Assembly (NCBI GenBank): GCA_019187365.1 | Contig: JABARE010000024.1 | Coordinates: 26,147-90,146 of the forward strand | Length of the DNA: 64,000 bases | Source: Saprospiraceae bacterium | GTDB lineage: Bacteria; Bacteroidota; Bacteroidia; Chitinophagales; Saprospiraceae | Direction: 5' to 3' | Shown here: positions 1 through 8,413 of the stretch, in pieces | Layout of the letters: the number at the start of each line of letters is the position of its first letter | Numbering within the stretch: position 1 is the first letter of the stretch | Translations under genes and position numbers: made by a program | Notes under the pieces: model-generated | What the model was told of the DNA's origin: nothing | Database searches by the model: none | The model's input: the letters and a program-made list of their open reading frames with translations, nothing else

Positions 1-302
1 TCCGCTGGCTTCGACTCCGCTCAGCCAGCGGATAAGATGCGACACGTTCACGGTGCATAGCAGATGCCAGAAGGCAACTCCTCATTCCTGCATTGGGACA
101 GTCAGTCCGCTGGCTTCGACTCCGCTGGCTTCGACTCCGCTCAGCCAGCGGACAAGATGCGACACGTTCACGGTGCATAGCAGATGCCAGAAGGCAACTC
201 CTCATTCCTGCATTGGGACAGTCAGTCCGCTGGCTTCGACTCCGCTCAGCCAGCGGATAAGATGCGACACGTTCACGGTGCATAGCAGATGCCAGAAGGC
301 AA
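1..302. repeat. Tandem repeat, about 105 bp unit with hairpin
   Basis: Three copies start at 1, 121 and 226. A 15-bp duplication (106-120) sits between copies one and two, and the third copy breaks off near 302. Each unit opens with TCCGCTGGCT (1-10 in copy one) pairing with AGCCAGCGGA (23-32) around a 12-nt loop, followed by about 73 bp of unique spacer. The same hairpin core recurs near 35.04 kb and, with GGC for GAC, near 55.69 kb. The array may continue before the window. A 92-codon open frame runs across it but only follows the repeat, so I do not call it a gene. Confidence 0.9.
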
Positions 303-384
303 CACTGCAATCCCCAAAACACGAAAGCTAAAAGCGCAGATTGATCGCAGCGTGAGCGCCTAGCATACTGACGAGCTTTCTTTG

Positions 385-415
385 GTTACTTTCCTTTGCG
401 GCAAAAGAAAGTAAC
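385..415. repeat. Short near-perfect inverted repeat
   Basis: Arms 385-399 and 401-415 are 15 bp each, with one mismatch and a 1-nt centre. It lies in a gene-free stretch (303-743) that otherwise holds only the MITE-like remnant at 509-613. There is no T-tract, so a simple terminator is unlikely. Confidence 0.7.
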
Positions 416-508
416 AACCCAATTTGCATGGGGCAAACAAGAAATGAAGAAGAAATATTCCAACAGCGTAAAAACCACCGTACCCCTGGCAATAGTCAAC
501 TGAATTCA

Positions 509-613
509 GTACACTACTAAAAGCTCCCTATCGCACCAGCCAGCTAATAACAGGGAGTGAAGAGAGGTAGCCCTTTTCATTCTGGTATCAACATGGAGTT
601 TTTAAATGTGCCC
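509..613. mobile_element. Degenerate MITE-like element
   Basis: The right end (594-613) is close to the inverted complement of the terminal repeat of the 95-bp element at 44624-44718, with GTGCCC followed by TAA. The left end (509-532) keeps CACTACTAAAAGCTCCC and the adjoining GCACCAGCCAGC block shared with that element, but its outermost bases have decayed. No coding capacity. Probably an older copy of the same non-autonomous family. Confidence 0.55.
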
Positions 614-718
614 TAAAAGATTTGCTGACGGGCTGTTACGCATTTTCCACGAAACCAGGTGAATAGAAGTTTTTTCTGTCGCACGTAACATGCGGATCGG
701 TTTCACCCGCCCCACCTC

Positions 719-726
719 TATCTTTG
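719..726 (+). promoter_or_regulatory. Bacteroidota -7 box for DUF486 gene
   Basis: TATCTTTG matches the TAnnTTTG consensus exactly and ends 17 nt before the ATG at 744. It supports that start over the upstream in-frame ATG at 690, which would lie before the promoter. Confidence 0.6.
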
Positions 727-743
727 CGAAACAGCCCTTTGCC

Positions 744-1112
744 ATGAAAGCGACCTACACCATTTTGCTGCTGATCCTTTCAAATCTGTTTATGACGCTT
801 GCCTGGTACGGCCACCTCAAATTTGCAGACTGGAAGGGATTTAGCAAACTCAGTTTGTTTTCCATCATTGCCATCAGTTGGGGCGTCGCCTTTTTTGAAT
901 ACTGTTTTCAGGTGCCTGCCAACAAGCTGGGCTACCACGGCAACGGGGGGCCCTTCAGCCTCGTTGAACTCAAGGTGCTCCAGGAAGTGATCACCCTGCT
1001 CGTTTTCACCGCTTTTACTCTGGTCGCATTCCGGAACGAAAGCCTGAGAACCAACCACCTGATTGGATTCGGTTTTTTGGTGCTCGCTGTGTACTTTGTA
1101 TTTAAAAAATAA
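744..1112 (+). CDS. DUF486 family small membrane protein
   Basis: A 122-residue, four-helix membrane protein. The central block SWGVAFFEYCFQVPANKLGY is the conserved signature of the DUF486 family, which is related to one half of the drug/metabolite transporter fold. The substrate is unknown. I chose ATG 744 because a TAnnTTTG promoter box ends 17 nt upstream and the first hydrophobic helix then begins almost at once. An upstream ATG at 690 would add 18 polar residues. The gene stands alone, convergent with the molybdoenzyme gene on the other strand, 123 bp away. Confidence 0.85.
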   Translation: MKATYTILLLILSNLFMTLAWYGHLKFADWKGFSKLSLFSIIAISWGVAFFEYCFQVPANKLGYHGNGGPFSLVELKVLQEVITLLVFTAFTLVAFRNESLRTNHLIGFGFLVLAVYFVFKK

Positions 1113-1235
1113 CACCACACAGCCCGGCACAATCTTCCAGCCTGGTTATTGAAAGCAAACGAACGTTTGTTAATTCAAGGATGTTCTAAACAATCATGGT
1201 AGCCAGTCGAATAAAAATTCGCTGTAAAATCTCAC

Positions 1236-3998
1236 TTACACCGCGGTCAGGGATGCAAGCTCCCCTTTCCGGATGCGTACACATACGACCTTGTACTCAG
1301 GACATTTCGCAATGCTGTCGCTGATGTCAGAAGTGACGAGGTTGACAAACAACTCCGGAAAGTGAAAACTCGTACTGATCACTCCGGGCTTAACATCTTC
1401 GGTAACCAGGGCGCTCACCGTTATCTTTCCGCGCGGGGATTCAATTTCAACGGGGTCGCCATTCTGGATCCCATGTGAGGCGGCATCCTTGGGATGGATG
1501 AGTACTAAGTCTTCTCCAACGATGCGGGCGTTTCCGGTTCGCCTCGTCATAGTTCCTGCATTGTAATGCTCCAAAATGCGGTTTGTTGTAAGTATCATCG
1601 GGAAGTCGGCAGCGTTTTCGAGAACCTCCGGAGTCTCTACATACTCGCGGAATTCAAATTTGCCCTTTCCTCTTTTGAATTCGTCGACGTGCAGCATTTT
1701 CGTATCCCTGCCGTCTGTCTGAACGGGCCACTGCTTGCCCTGAACGCCAAGTTCATCCCAGCGAACACCTGCAAAAAAGGGAACGATTCCCGATATCTCG
1801 CCGAGGAGGGATTTGGGATCGTAGGCTGGTTGTGGATAGCCCATCGCATTCATGATCTCCACCATGATGTCGCCATCGGCTTTGGCTTCGCCCACCGGTG
1901 CAATGACCCGGTTGACGCGTTGCACGCGGCGCTCGCCGTTGGTAAAGGTGCCATTCTTTTCCATAAATGAGGCTCCTGGCAAAACGACGTGTGCATATTC
2001 TGAGGTCTTGGAAGGAAAGATATCTTGTACGATCAGAAGGTCCAGGGATTCCAGCGCGCGGACGACCTTATTCGTATTCGGGTCGCTCTGAGCCATGTCG
2101 TCGCCCATCACCCACATGGCCTTCAGCTTGCCTGCCAGGGCAGCATCGTACATTTCGGGAATTTTCATTCCGGTACCCGAGGGCACCTGGACCCCGTAAA
2201 ATTGGCTGAACCGTTCGATGACATCCGGCTGGCTGATGTCGAGGTAGCCTGCTCCCTGATAGGGCTGCACACCCATATCGGCCATGCCCTGCACATTGTT
2301 CTGTCCGCGCAAGGGGTTGACTCCGCTGCCCCTTTTGCCAATATTGCCGGTGATCATGGCCAAATCGGCAATGCAGATCACCGCATAAGTGCCCTGGTAA
2401 TGTTCTGTGACCCCCAATCCGTGAAAAGCCATTGCAGGGCGTGCAGTTGCATAAGCAATTGCTGCTGCCTTAACCTGTTCGCGTGGTACACCAGATACTT
2501 TTTCCAAGCTGCCGATGTCGAGCGAAAGCACGTTGTTCCTGAAGTCTTCATATCCTTCTGTACGCCCCTCTATGAACTGCCGGTCTTCAAGTCCTTCGCT
2601 GAGGATGTAATACAACATCATGTTGAGCACGGCCACATTGGTTCCTGGCCTCAGTTGGAGATGGTGGGTTGCGTATTTGGCCAGTTCGGTCTTTCGCGGA
2701 TCGATGACGATGGTCGTCTTGCCCTTCATGGCATGCTGCTTCAGTTTAGCACCCGTAACGGGGTGCCCCTCTGTCGGATTGGCTCCGACGACGAGAATGC
2801 CGTTTGTGTACTTAAGATCTGCTATGGAATTGGTCGCTGCCCCCGTGCCAAATGCACGTTGCATCCCTATGGCCGTTGGAGAATGGCATACCCGCGCACA
2901 GCCGTCGATGTTGTTGGTGCCTATGACGGCGCGGATGAATTTTTGCATCAGGTAGTTCTCCTCGTTGGTGCAGCGTGCCGAAGACACGCCCGCAATGGCG
3001 TCAGGACCCCATTCCTCCCGGATCCCGCGCAGCCTTTCTGCGATGTATGCGATCGCCTCTCCCCAGCCTACCTGTTCCAGGGTGCCGTTTTTACGGATCA
3101 TCGGGAATTTCAGGCGGTCAGGATGGTCGACGAAGCGGAAGGCGTAACGCCCTTTTAAACAGGTGTGGCCCTGGTTGACTTCTGCGTCATAAGGCGCCTG
3201 GATGCTGAGCACTTTACCGGCTTTGACGCTGACCTCGAGGTTGCATCCGACGCCGCAATACGTGCATACAGTCCGGACTTTTTCCTGACCGACCAGGGAT
3301 TTCGACTGGAAAACATCGGAAATAGCAGACGTAGGGCAGGCTTGCGCGCAGGCACCGCAACTCACGCAATCCGATTCCATAAAAGTCTGGTCCATGCCCT
3401 TGATGATCTTGCTGTCGAAACCGCGCCCCATAACCGAAAGCACGAGCTGTCCCTGCACTTCGTCACAGGCCCGGACGCAGCGATAACACATGATGCACTT
3501 CGACAGGTCGGAAGTCATGTAAGGATGGCTGAGGTCTTTAGGCCGGTCCAGGTGGTTTTTACCCGTTGGGTATCGCACTTCCCGGATGCCCACGCGAGCG
3601 GCGACGTCTTGCAACTCGCAATTGCCGTTGACTTCGCAGGTCAGGCAATCCAAGGGGTGGTCGGTAAGTACCAGTTCGACGATGTTTTTCCTCAACCGCT
3701 GAACAGCGTCGCTCTCGGTTTCGATGATCATGCCATCTTCAACCGGGGTGTGGCAGGAAGCTACGGTGCGCTTGCCTGCAGCTCCGGGTCGCGAAACGTC
3801 CACGCTGCAAACGCGACAGGAACCGAATGCCTCCAGGCCCGGTGCGTCGCACAAGGTGGGAATGGAAGTTCGGCCCTGGTGTCGTCTGACAAACTGGAGT
3901 ATGGTCTCTCCGGGCATCATTTCCCTGCGAACGCCGTTGAGCATTGCAGCCGGGGATTGCGTGCTGAAGAGGTCGGGTGTTGTGTTTTCAGTCTTCAT
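1236..3998 (-). CDS. fdhA: Formate dehydrogenase alpha subunit (NuoG-like N-terminus)
   Basis: A 920-residue molybdopterin oxidoreductase of the NAD-linked formate dehydrogenase type, predicted to oxidise formate to CO2 in the cytoplasm. Domains in order: [2Fe-2S] ferredoxin-like with Cys50, 61, 64 and 82; a NuoG-type His114/Cys118/121/127 site; two [4Fe-4S] motifs at Cys168-178 and Cys211-221; the molybdopterin-domain [4Fe-4S] site Cys245, 248, 252 and 280; then the large catalytic domain. RVCHSPT places the probable Mo ligand at Cys371, so this is a Cys rather than a selenocysteine enzyme. The C-terminal 110 residues look like the molydopterin dinucleotide-binding domain. It lies 93 bp after the beta-oxidation gene on the same strand. 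No FdhB, FdhD or molybdenum-cofactor gene is in the window, so its electron partner is unknown. Assignment to formate rather than another substrate rests on the HSPT motif and overall layout. Confidence 0.88.
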   Translation of the reverse strand: MKTENTTPDLFSTQSPAAMLNGVRREMMPGETILQFVRRHQGRTSIPTLCDAPGLEAFGSCRVCSVDVSRPGAAGKRTVASCHTPVEDGMIIETESDAVQRLRKNIVELVLTDHPLDCLTCEVNGNCELQDVAARVGIREVRYPTGKNHLDRPKDLSHPYMTSDLSKCIMCYRCVRACDEVQGQLVLSVMGRGFDSKIIKGMDQTFMESDCVSCGACAQACPTSAISDVFQSKSLVGQEKVRTVCTYCGVGCNLEVSVKAGKVLSIQAPYDAEVNQGHTCLKGRYAFRFVDHPDRLKFPMIRKNGTLEQVGWGEAIAYIAERLRGIREEWGPDAIAGVSSARCTNEENYLMQKFIRAVIGTNNIDGCARVCHSPTAIGMQRAFGTGAATNSIADLKYTNGILVVGANPTEGHPVTGAKLKQHAMKGKTTIVIDPRKTELAKYATHHLQLRPGTNVAVLNMMLYYILSEGLEDRQFIEGRTEGYEDFRNNVLSLDIGSLEKVSGVPREQVKAAAIAYATARPAMAFHGLGVTEHYQGTYAVICIADLAMITGNIGKRGSGVNPLRGQNNVQGMADMGVQPYQGAGYLDISQPDVIERFSQFYGVQVPSGTGMKIPEMYDAALAGKLKAMWVMGDDMAQSDPNTNKVVRALESLDLLIVQDIFPSKTSEYAHVVLPGASFMEKNGTFTNGERRVQRVNRVIAPVGEAKADGDIMVEIMNAMGYPQPAYDPKSLLGEISGIVPFFAGVRWDELGVQGKQWPVQTDGRDTKMLHVDEFKRGKGKFEFREYVETPEVLENAADFPMILTTNRILEHYNAGTMTRRTGNARIVGEDLVLIHPKDAASHGIQNGDPVEIESPRGKITVSALVTEDVKPGVISTSFHFPELFVNLVTSDISDSIAKCPEYKVVCVRIRKGELASLTAV

Positions 3999-4091
3999 AG
4001 GCTGAATCGCTTATGCTGCCGGTAAAAATACAATATCCTCCACACATGCCGCAACCGCTCCTATGGTTGAACGGTCCGCCCCGGTTTTCGT

Positions 4092-6461
4092 TCAGTTGCG
4101 CAGGGGCTTATTGTTTTCGAGCATGTACTGGATGCGCTCCAGTGTCTTCGGCTCTGTGCACAGGCTCAAAAATGCTTCGCGTTCGAGGTCGAGAAGGTAT
4201 TGCTCGGTCACATCCTGTGGTTCGCTGAGGTCTCCTCCACATAATACCCAGGCAATTTTATTGGCAATTTTATGGTCGTGCTCGCTGGCGTAGTTTGCAC
4301 GGTGCATGGAATTGGAAGCCACGTAGAGCGCCGCAAGTCCGCTACGCCCCATCACCCGGATGGCCTTGGTGGAAGGCGGTTGGACGTACGATCCTGATAG
4401 TGCCAGCACGCGTTGCTTTGCCAAACGAATGTTCGTTAGTCCATTGATCGCAACACTGTCCCGGTCGAAACTCAGGTAACCCAATCCGAATGCCTCGTGA
4501 GCGGAAGTAGAAACAGATGCCGTAGCAATGGTTCGGAACCGGTGGATGAGTTGAGGCACCTGCACTTCGCCTTCCTTGAACTCGCGGCTGAGCCGCCGTG
4601 CAAATTCTACAGTGCCTCCGCCGCCTGGCAGGAGTCCGACGCTCATCTCAACCAAACCGATGTAGGTTTCAGCAGCGACAACGGCAGCATCGCAATACAT
4701 GAGCAATTCCGTGCCGCCGCCAAAGGTGTACCCCTGACAGGCACAAACGACGGGGATGGCAGAGTACCGGCATCGCAGGGAAGTCTGTTGAAACAGTCGA
4801 ACTGCCATGTCGAGTTGTTCAAATTCCTGCTGAAATGCGAGCATGCCGATGAGCATGAGGTTGGCTCCAACTGTGAAATGCTGGGCCTGGTTGCCGATGA
4901 CGAGGCCTTTCCAACCCTGGCCTTCCGCCAGGTCGATGCTGTGCTGGATTCCGCGCAGGATGCCTTCACCAATGGCGTTGTGCCTGCTTGCAAACTCCAG
5001 ACAAAGTACGCCATCGCCAATGTCGTGAAGGCGGATCTCCTCATTTCGGAAAACCAGTTTTTCTTCACTGGTTGCATACAAACGTATGGCATCGGCGCTA
5101 CCCGGCACAGGCATATAGGCAGCTGAAGATGGATCAAAAACTTTCAGACCCTCCTCTTCCTCCCGGTAAAACTTATTTATTCCGGCCGCTTCCATTTCAG
5201 TTACCCATTCCGGAAGGGTATGCCCTGCTTCCCGGATGAGTTTTGCGGCGGTTTCCCATCCGAGTGCATCCCAGATCCGAAATGGCCCCATGGGCCAGGC
5301 GTAACCCGTTTCCATGGCGAGGTCGATCGATTGCGGCGAATCGGCTATTTCCGGTATCCTGTGGGCAGCATAGGCCAGCAAAAAGCCCAGACTGCTCCTA
5401 AGGAATGCCGCACCGGGATCTTCGAGTCCGACGAGGGCATGCATCCTCTTGGACAGGTCTTCGATCTTGCGTGAAAGTTCCAGACTTGGGATGGCCGGCT
5501 TACTTTCCTTTTCATAGCTTAGTGTGGAGAGGTTGAGGGCCAATATTTTGGGCTTGCCCTTTTCGTCCCGCTCTTCGGTTTTGGCATAAAAACCCTTGCC
5601 TGATTTAGCCCCAAACCATTTGTTTTCGAGTAGAAATTCCGTTGCCTTGATCCTGTGTATGCTCTGTAACATTGCATCAGAGGGACAGTTGTCACGAAGT
5701 CCTGCGGTGACGAATTCTGCCGTATCCAGGCCGACGAGGTCCGCCAACCGGAAAGTTCCCGTTTTGGGCCTGCCCAAAGCCGGACCGGTGAGGCGATCGA
5801 CGGTTCCGATGGAAAGTCCGGATGCTTCGGCAAGCTCCATGACCCTGGCCATGTAAACAACGCCGATGCGGTTTGCGATAAACCCCGGTGTGTCCTTGCA
5901 GCGAACGGTTTGTTTGCCGAGAAATCGCTGTCCGAAATCCATCATGAATTCGACGATATCCGGTTGGGTATCCGGACCCGGAATGATTTCCAACAGCCGG
6001 AGGTACCGGGGAGGATTGAAAAAGTGGGTTCCGAGAAAATGTTTTCTAAAATCTTCCGAGCGCTTGTCACAAAGTACCCGCAGGGGAATGCCGCTGGTGT
6101 TGCTCGTAACGATGGTGCCCGGTTTGCGTACCGCTTCCAGGCGCTCGTACAATTGCTGTTTGAGGACGGCCTTTTCCGCTATGACTTCAATGATCCAGTC
6201 GCATGAAGCGACTTTAGCCAAATCGTCGTCGTAATTTCCCGTGGTAATCCGCGCCGAAAATGATTGGTCAAAGATCGGGCTGGGTTGTGATTGCAGGCAC
6301 TTGCGCAACGCTTGATCGACCACTGCATTGCGAGGCCCCTCCTCTGCAGTGAGGTCGAGAAGGAGCACTTCAAAACCTGCACCGGCGAGGTGACATGCTA
6401 TGCCGGAACCCATCAAACCGGCACCCAGCACAGCAATTTTTCGAATGTGACGCTTTTCCAC
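4092..6461 (-). CDS. fadN: 3-hydroxyacyl-CoA dehydrogenase/enoyl-CoA hydratase fusion
   Basis: A 789-residue bifunctional beta-oxidation enzyme, predicted to hydrate enoyl-CoA and oxidise 3-hydroxyacyl-CoA with NAD+. The order is that of FadN: an N-terminal Rossmann domain with GAGLMG at 13-18, a 3-hydroxyacyl-CoA dehydrogenase C-terminal domain from about 190 (DTPGFIANRI), a middle region, and a crotonase domain at about 485-700 with CQGYTFGGGTELLMYCD near 574. This is the reverse of the E. coli FadB order. The thiolase and acyl-CoA dehydrogenase that usually accompany FadN are not adjacent. A -7 box lies 20 nt upstream of the ATG. The symbol is given by architecture; a related hydroxyacyl-CoA role cannot be excluded. 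Confidence 0.88.
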   Translation of the reverse strand: MEKRHIRKIAVLGAGLMGSGIACHLAGAGFEVLLLDLTAEEGPRNAVVDQALRKCLQSQPSPIFDQSFSARITTGNYDDDLAKVASCDWIIEVIAEKAVLKQQLYERLEAVRKPGTIVTSNTSGIPLRVLCDKRSEDFRKHFLGTHFFNPPRYLRLLEIIPGPDTQPDIVEFMMDFGQRFLGKQTVRCKDTPGFIANRIGVVYMARVMELAEASGLSIGTVDRLTGPALGRPKTGTFRLADLVGLDTAEFVTAGLRDNCPSDAMLQSIHRIKATEFLLENKWFGAKSGKGFYAKTEERDEKGKPKILALNLSTLSYEKESKPAIPSLELSRKIEDLSKRMHALVGLEDPGAAFLRSSLGFLLAYAAHRIPEIADSPQSIDLAMETGYAWPMGPFRIWDALGWETAAKLIREAGHTLPEWVTEMEAAGINKFYREEEEGLKVFDPSSAAYMPVPGSADAIRLYATSEEKLVFRNEEIRLHDIGDGVLCLEFASRHNAIGEGILRGIQHSIDLAEGQGWKGLVIGNQAQHFTVGANLMLIGMLAFQQEFEQLDMAVRLFQQTSLRCRYSAIPVVCACQGYTFGGGTELLMYCDAAVVAAETYIGLVEMSVGLLPGGGGTVEFARRLSREFKEGEVQVPQLIHRFRTIATASVSTSAHEAFGLGYLSFDRDSVAINGLTNIRLAKQRVLALSGSYVQPPSTKAIRVMGRSGLAALYVASNSMHRANYASEHDHKIANKIAWVLCGGDLSEPQDVTEQYLLDLEREAFLSLCTEPKTLERIQYMLENNKPLRN

Positions 6462-6481
6462 GGTTTCAGCAGTTAGAAGAT

Positions 6482-6489
6482 CAAATATA
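6482..6489 (-). promoter_or_regulatory. -7 box for the fused beta-oxidation gene
   Basis: Read on the minus strand this is TATATTTG, an exact TAnnTTTG match, ending 20 nt before the ATG at 6461. Confidence 0.6.
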
Positions 6490-6581
6490 GTTCCGTCCAG
6501 ACGAATGCACTTTTCAATTTGCAGTCCATCAGGATCCTGGTTGGGCTTGGGTAAGAGAACTGCCAGGCTTTCCTGAAGACA

Positions 6582-7460
6582 TCAGGGGTTGGGGCGTGAT
6601 GCTTTGTTGCGGCGGAAAAGCAGAAAAATTCCGAACAGAGAAACTCCGGTAGAAATCAGGTAAAACAGAAAGCCTATCGCGACGGCTGGTTCTACCAGTC
6701 CTCCCACCCAGGGCGCTCCATACATAAAGACCAGTTCCCGGGCACCTGCGCCGCCAATGGTAAACGGGATCAGTGTCGCCAGGGATGAGCCAAGGAACAA
6801 AGCCAGATACTCAACGATGTACTGTTGTTGACCGACTGCGAAGACGAGTCCGGCAGCCGAGACGAGCTGGGCTCCCTGAACCGCTATTGAGTAGGCAGCA
6901 AGGCGATGGCGGCATTTTTGGTAGGGCCGGCGGACGACGTAGAGAAAGAACAGTGGCAACAGCAGTGATGACAGCAAAAGCATCCATATTAAAAGCGTCG
7001 GCATACCTGCACCGGGTACAAACAGAAGCAACAAGGATGCCCATTGCAAAAGGGCGATCACACCGGATATCCGGTCGGCAAGTACCAAACGGATCAGCAT
7101 CGGTACGCTCATTCCCGTCTGCTCGCGCAGCACTTTCATCTTGTATGCATCGCCGCTGACCCCACCTGGCAGCAACAGGTTGTAGTACATTCCCTTCCAG
7201 TATAGGACGAGGTTCTCCCGGAATGCAAATTGGGGAACATCGACCCTAACAAGTGTTAGGAATCTGGCTGCAGACAGCCATTTAGAACATACAAACCATG
7301 CTGTTGCCCAAGCCAGACAAAGCGGATGGGTGTTGCGCAAGGTTTTTAAAAATGCCGTCCAATCGATGCCACGCACCAGCAGAATGATTATGCATGCAGA
7401 TACGGCAACCTTGATGATCTGTTTCGCCAGGGGGTGAAGATGGAAGCCCGCAGTGTTCAC
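6582..7460 (-). CDS. Lysylphosphatidylglycerol synthase TM/flippase-like protein
   Basis: A 292-residue polytopic membrane protein of the LPG_synthase_TM (UPF0104, AglD-C-terminal-like) family, with about seven or eight hydrophobic helices and the typical LLPGGVSGDAYKM and FTIGGAGARE blocks. Family members have been linked to lipid or lipid-linked sugar movement; no soluble synthase domain is present here. The start is GTG at 7460, overlapping the stop of the upstream glycosyltransferase as GTGA, so the two are probably translationally coupled. Last gene of the cassette with the GT2 and ArnT-like genes. Acting as a flippase for their lipid-linked sugar is inference. Confidence 0.8.
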   Translation of the reverse strand: MNTAGFHLHPLAKQIIKVAVSACIIILLVRGIDWTAFLKTLRNTHPLCLAWATAWFVCSKWLSAARFLTLVRVDVPQFAFRENLVLYWKGMYYNLLLPGGVSGDAYKMKVLREQTGMSVPMLIRLVLADRISGVIALLQWASLLLLFVPGAGMPTLLIWMLLLSSLLLPLFFLYVVRRPYQKCRHRLAAYSIAVQGAQLVSAAGLVFAVGQQQYIVEYLALFLGSSLATLIPFTIGGAGARELVFMYGAPWVGGLVEPAVAIGFLFYLISTGVSLFGIFLLFRRNKASRPNP

Positions 7461-8413
7461 GATGCCCTATCGCTTTTCGGCCTGTGCACGCCGCGGATGC
7501 GGTACACTTTTTTTCCCTGTGACTCGTAATACGTTCTGACCTGCATTTCTGCCAGGATACCCAGTACGATGAGCTGAAGCCCTGTAACGATTAATATTGT
7601 TCCGAGGATGAGGATGGGCCTGCCCCAGATGTCGTGACCTGCCAGTTTTTCTGCGAGAAGGTACAGCATGATGGAAGTGCCCGCACCCGCAAAAAAAACG
7701 CCCCAACCGCCGAACAGGTGCATGGGCTTGTGGCGGAATCGCTTTAAATAGAGTATGAGCAGCAGGTCGCTGAATACGCGCATGGTGCGGTTGATGCCAT
7801 ATTTGGATTTTCCGGCCCGACGGGGATGGTGTTGTACGCTGGTTTCGTCCATACGAGCTCCTTCCAGATCTGCGAGCACGGGAATGAAGCGGTGCAGTTC
7901 TCCATAGATACCCAGATTTTTAGCCAATTCTGACCTCATGACCTTCAGGGTACAGCCATAGTCGTGAAGGTGCACGCCACTGGCGTTACGAATGAGGAAA
8001 TTCGCAATCCGGCTTGGTATTTTTCGCAAAATAAATCCATCCTTGCGCTGTGTGCGCACGCCTGCAAGCAAGTCCAGCGAACGGGATTCGGCAAACTCCA
8101 GCATCCGCGGAAGGTCTTCCGGATCGTTTTGGAGGTCGCCGTCCATCGTTGCAATCCATTTGCCGCTAGCGTACTCTATGCCTGCTGCCAGTGCAGCGCT
8201 TTGGCCAAAATTTCTGCGGAACTCAACTACCGTTATATCCGGTCCTGCACCCTGCTTCAGTTTCTCCAATGTTGAATCTGTGGATCCATCGTCAACAAAA
8301 ATGATTTCACTATCTATCTCGCGCAAAACTGAACGCAATTTTGAAATGAGTGGCTCTATGTTTTCTGCTTCGTTGTATACGCAGATGACCACGGATAGTC
8401 TGATGCTGTTCAT
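7457..8413 (-). CDS. Family 2 glycosyltransferase, DPM1/ArnC-like
   Basis: A 318-residue membrane-anchored glycosyltransferase. VVICVYNEAENI starts the GT-A fold, FVDDGSTD sits near 39-46 and the DGDLQNDP metal/nucleotide motif at 91-98. Two C-terminal hydrophobic segments (about 230-300) match the ArnC/GtrB/DPM1 pattern, whose members move a sugar from a nucleotide donor to a polyprenyl phosphate at the cytoplasmic face. ATG 8413 was chosen because it overlaps the upstream stop as ATGA and begins right at the fold; a longer frame starts at 8458. Overlaps both neighbours by 4 nt, so all three genes form one translation unit. The sugar is unknown. Confidence 0.87.
   Translation of the reverse strand: MNSIRLSVVICVYNEAENIEPLISKLRSVLREIDSEIIFVDDGSTDSTLEKLKQGAGPDITVVEFRRNFGQSAALAAGIEYASGKWIATMDGDLQNDPEDLPRMLEFAESRSLDLLAGVRTQRKDGFILRKIPSRIANFLIRNASGVHLHDYGCTLKVMRSELAKNLGIYGELHRFIPVLADLEGARMDETSVQHHPRRAGKSKYGINRTMRVFSDLLLILYLKRFRHKPMHLFGGWGVFFAGAGTSIMLYLLAEKLAGHDIWGRPILILGTILIVTGLQLIVLGILAEMQVRTYYESQGKKVYRIRGVHRPKSDRAS

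Noticed and set aside
1..302. CRISPR array
   Set aside because: Units are about 105 bp with identical, not unique, spacers, and no cas genes are present.
53..331. 92-codon frame with internal repeats
   Set aside because: It is only the translation of the tandem DNA repeat and has no promoter or protein features.
2025..3158. 377-codon plus-strand frame
   Set aside because: It lies antisense to the formate dehydrogenase gene, whose motifs are unambiguous.
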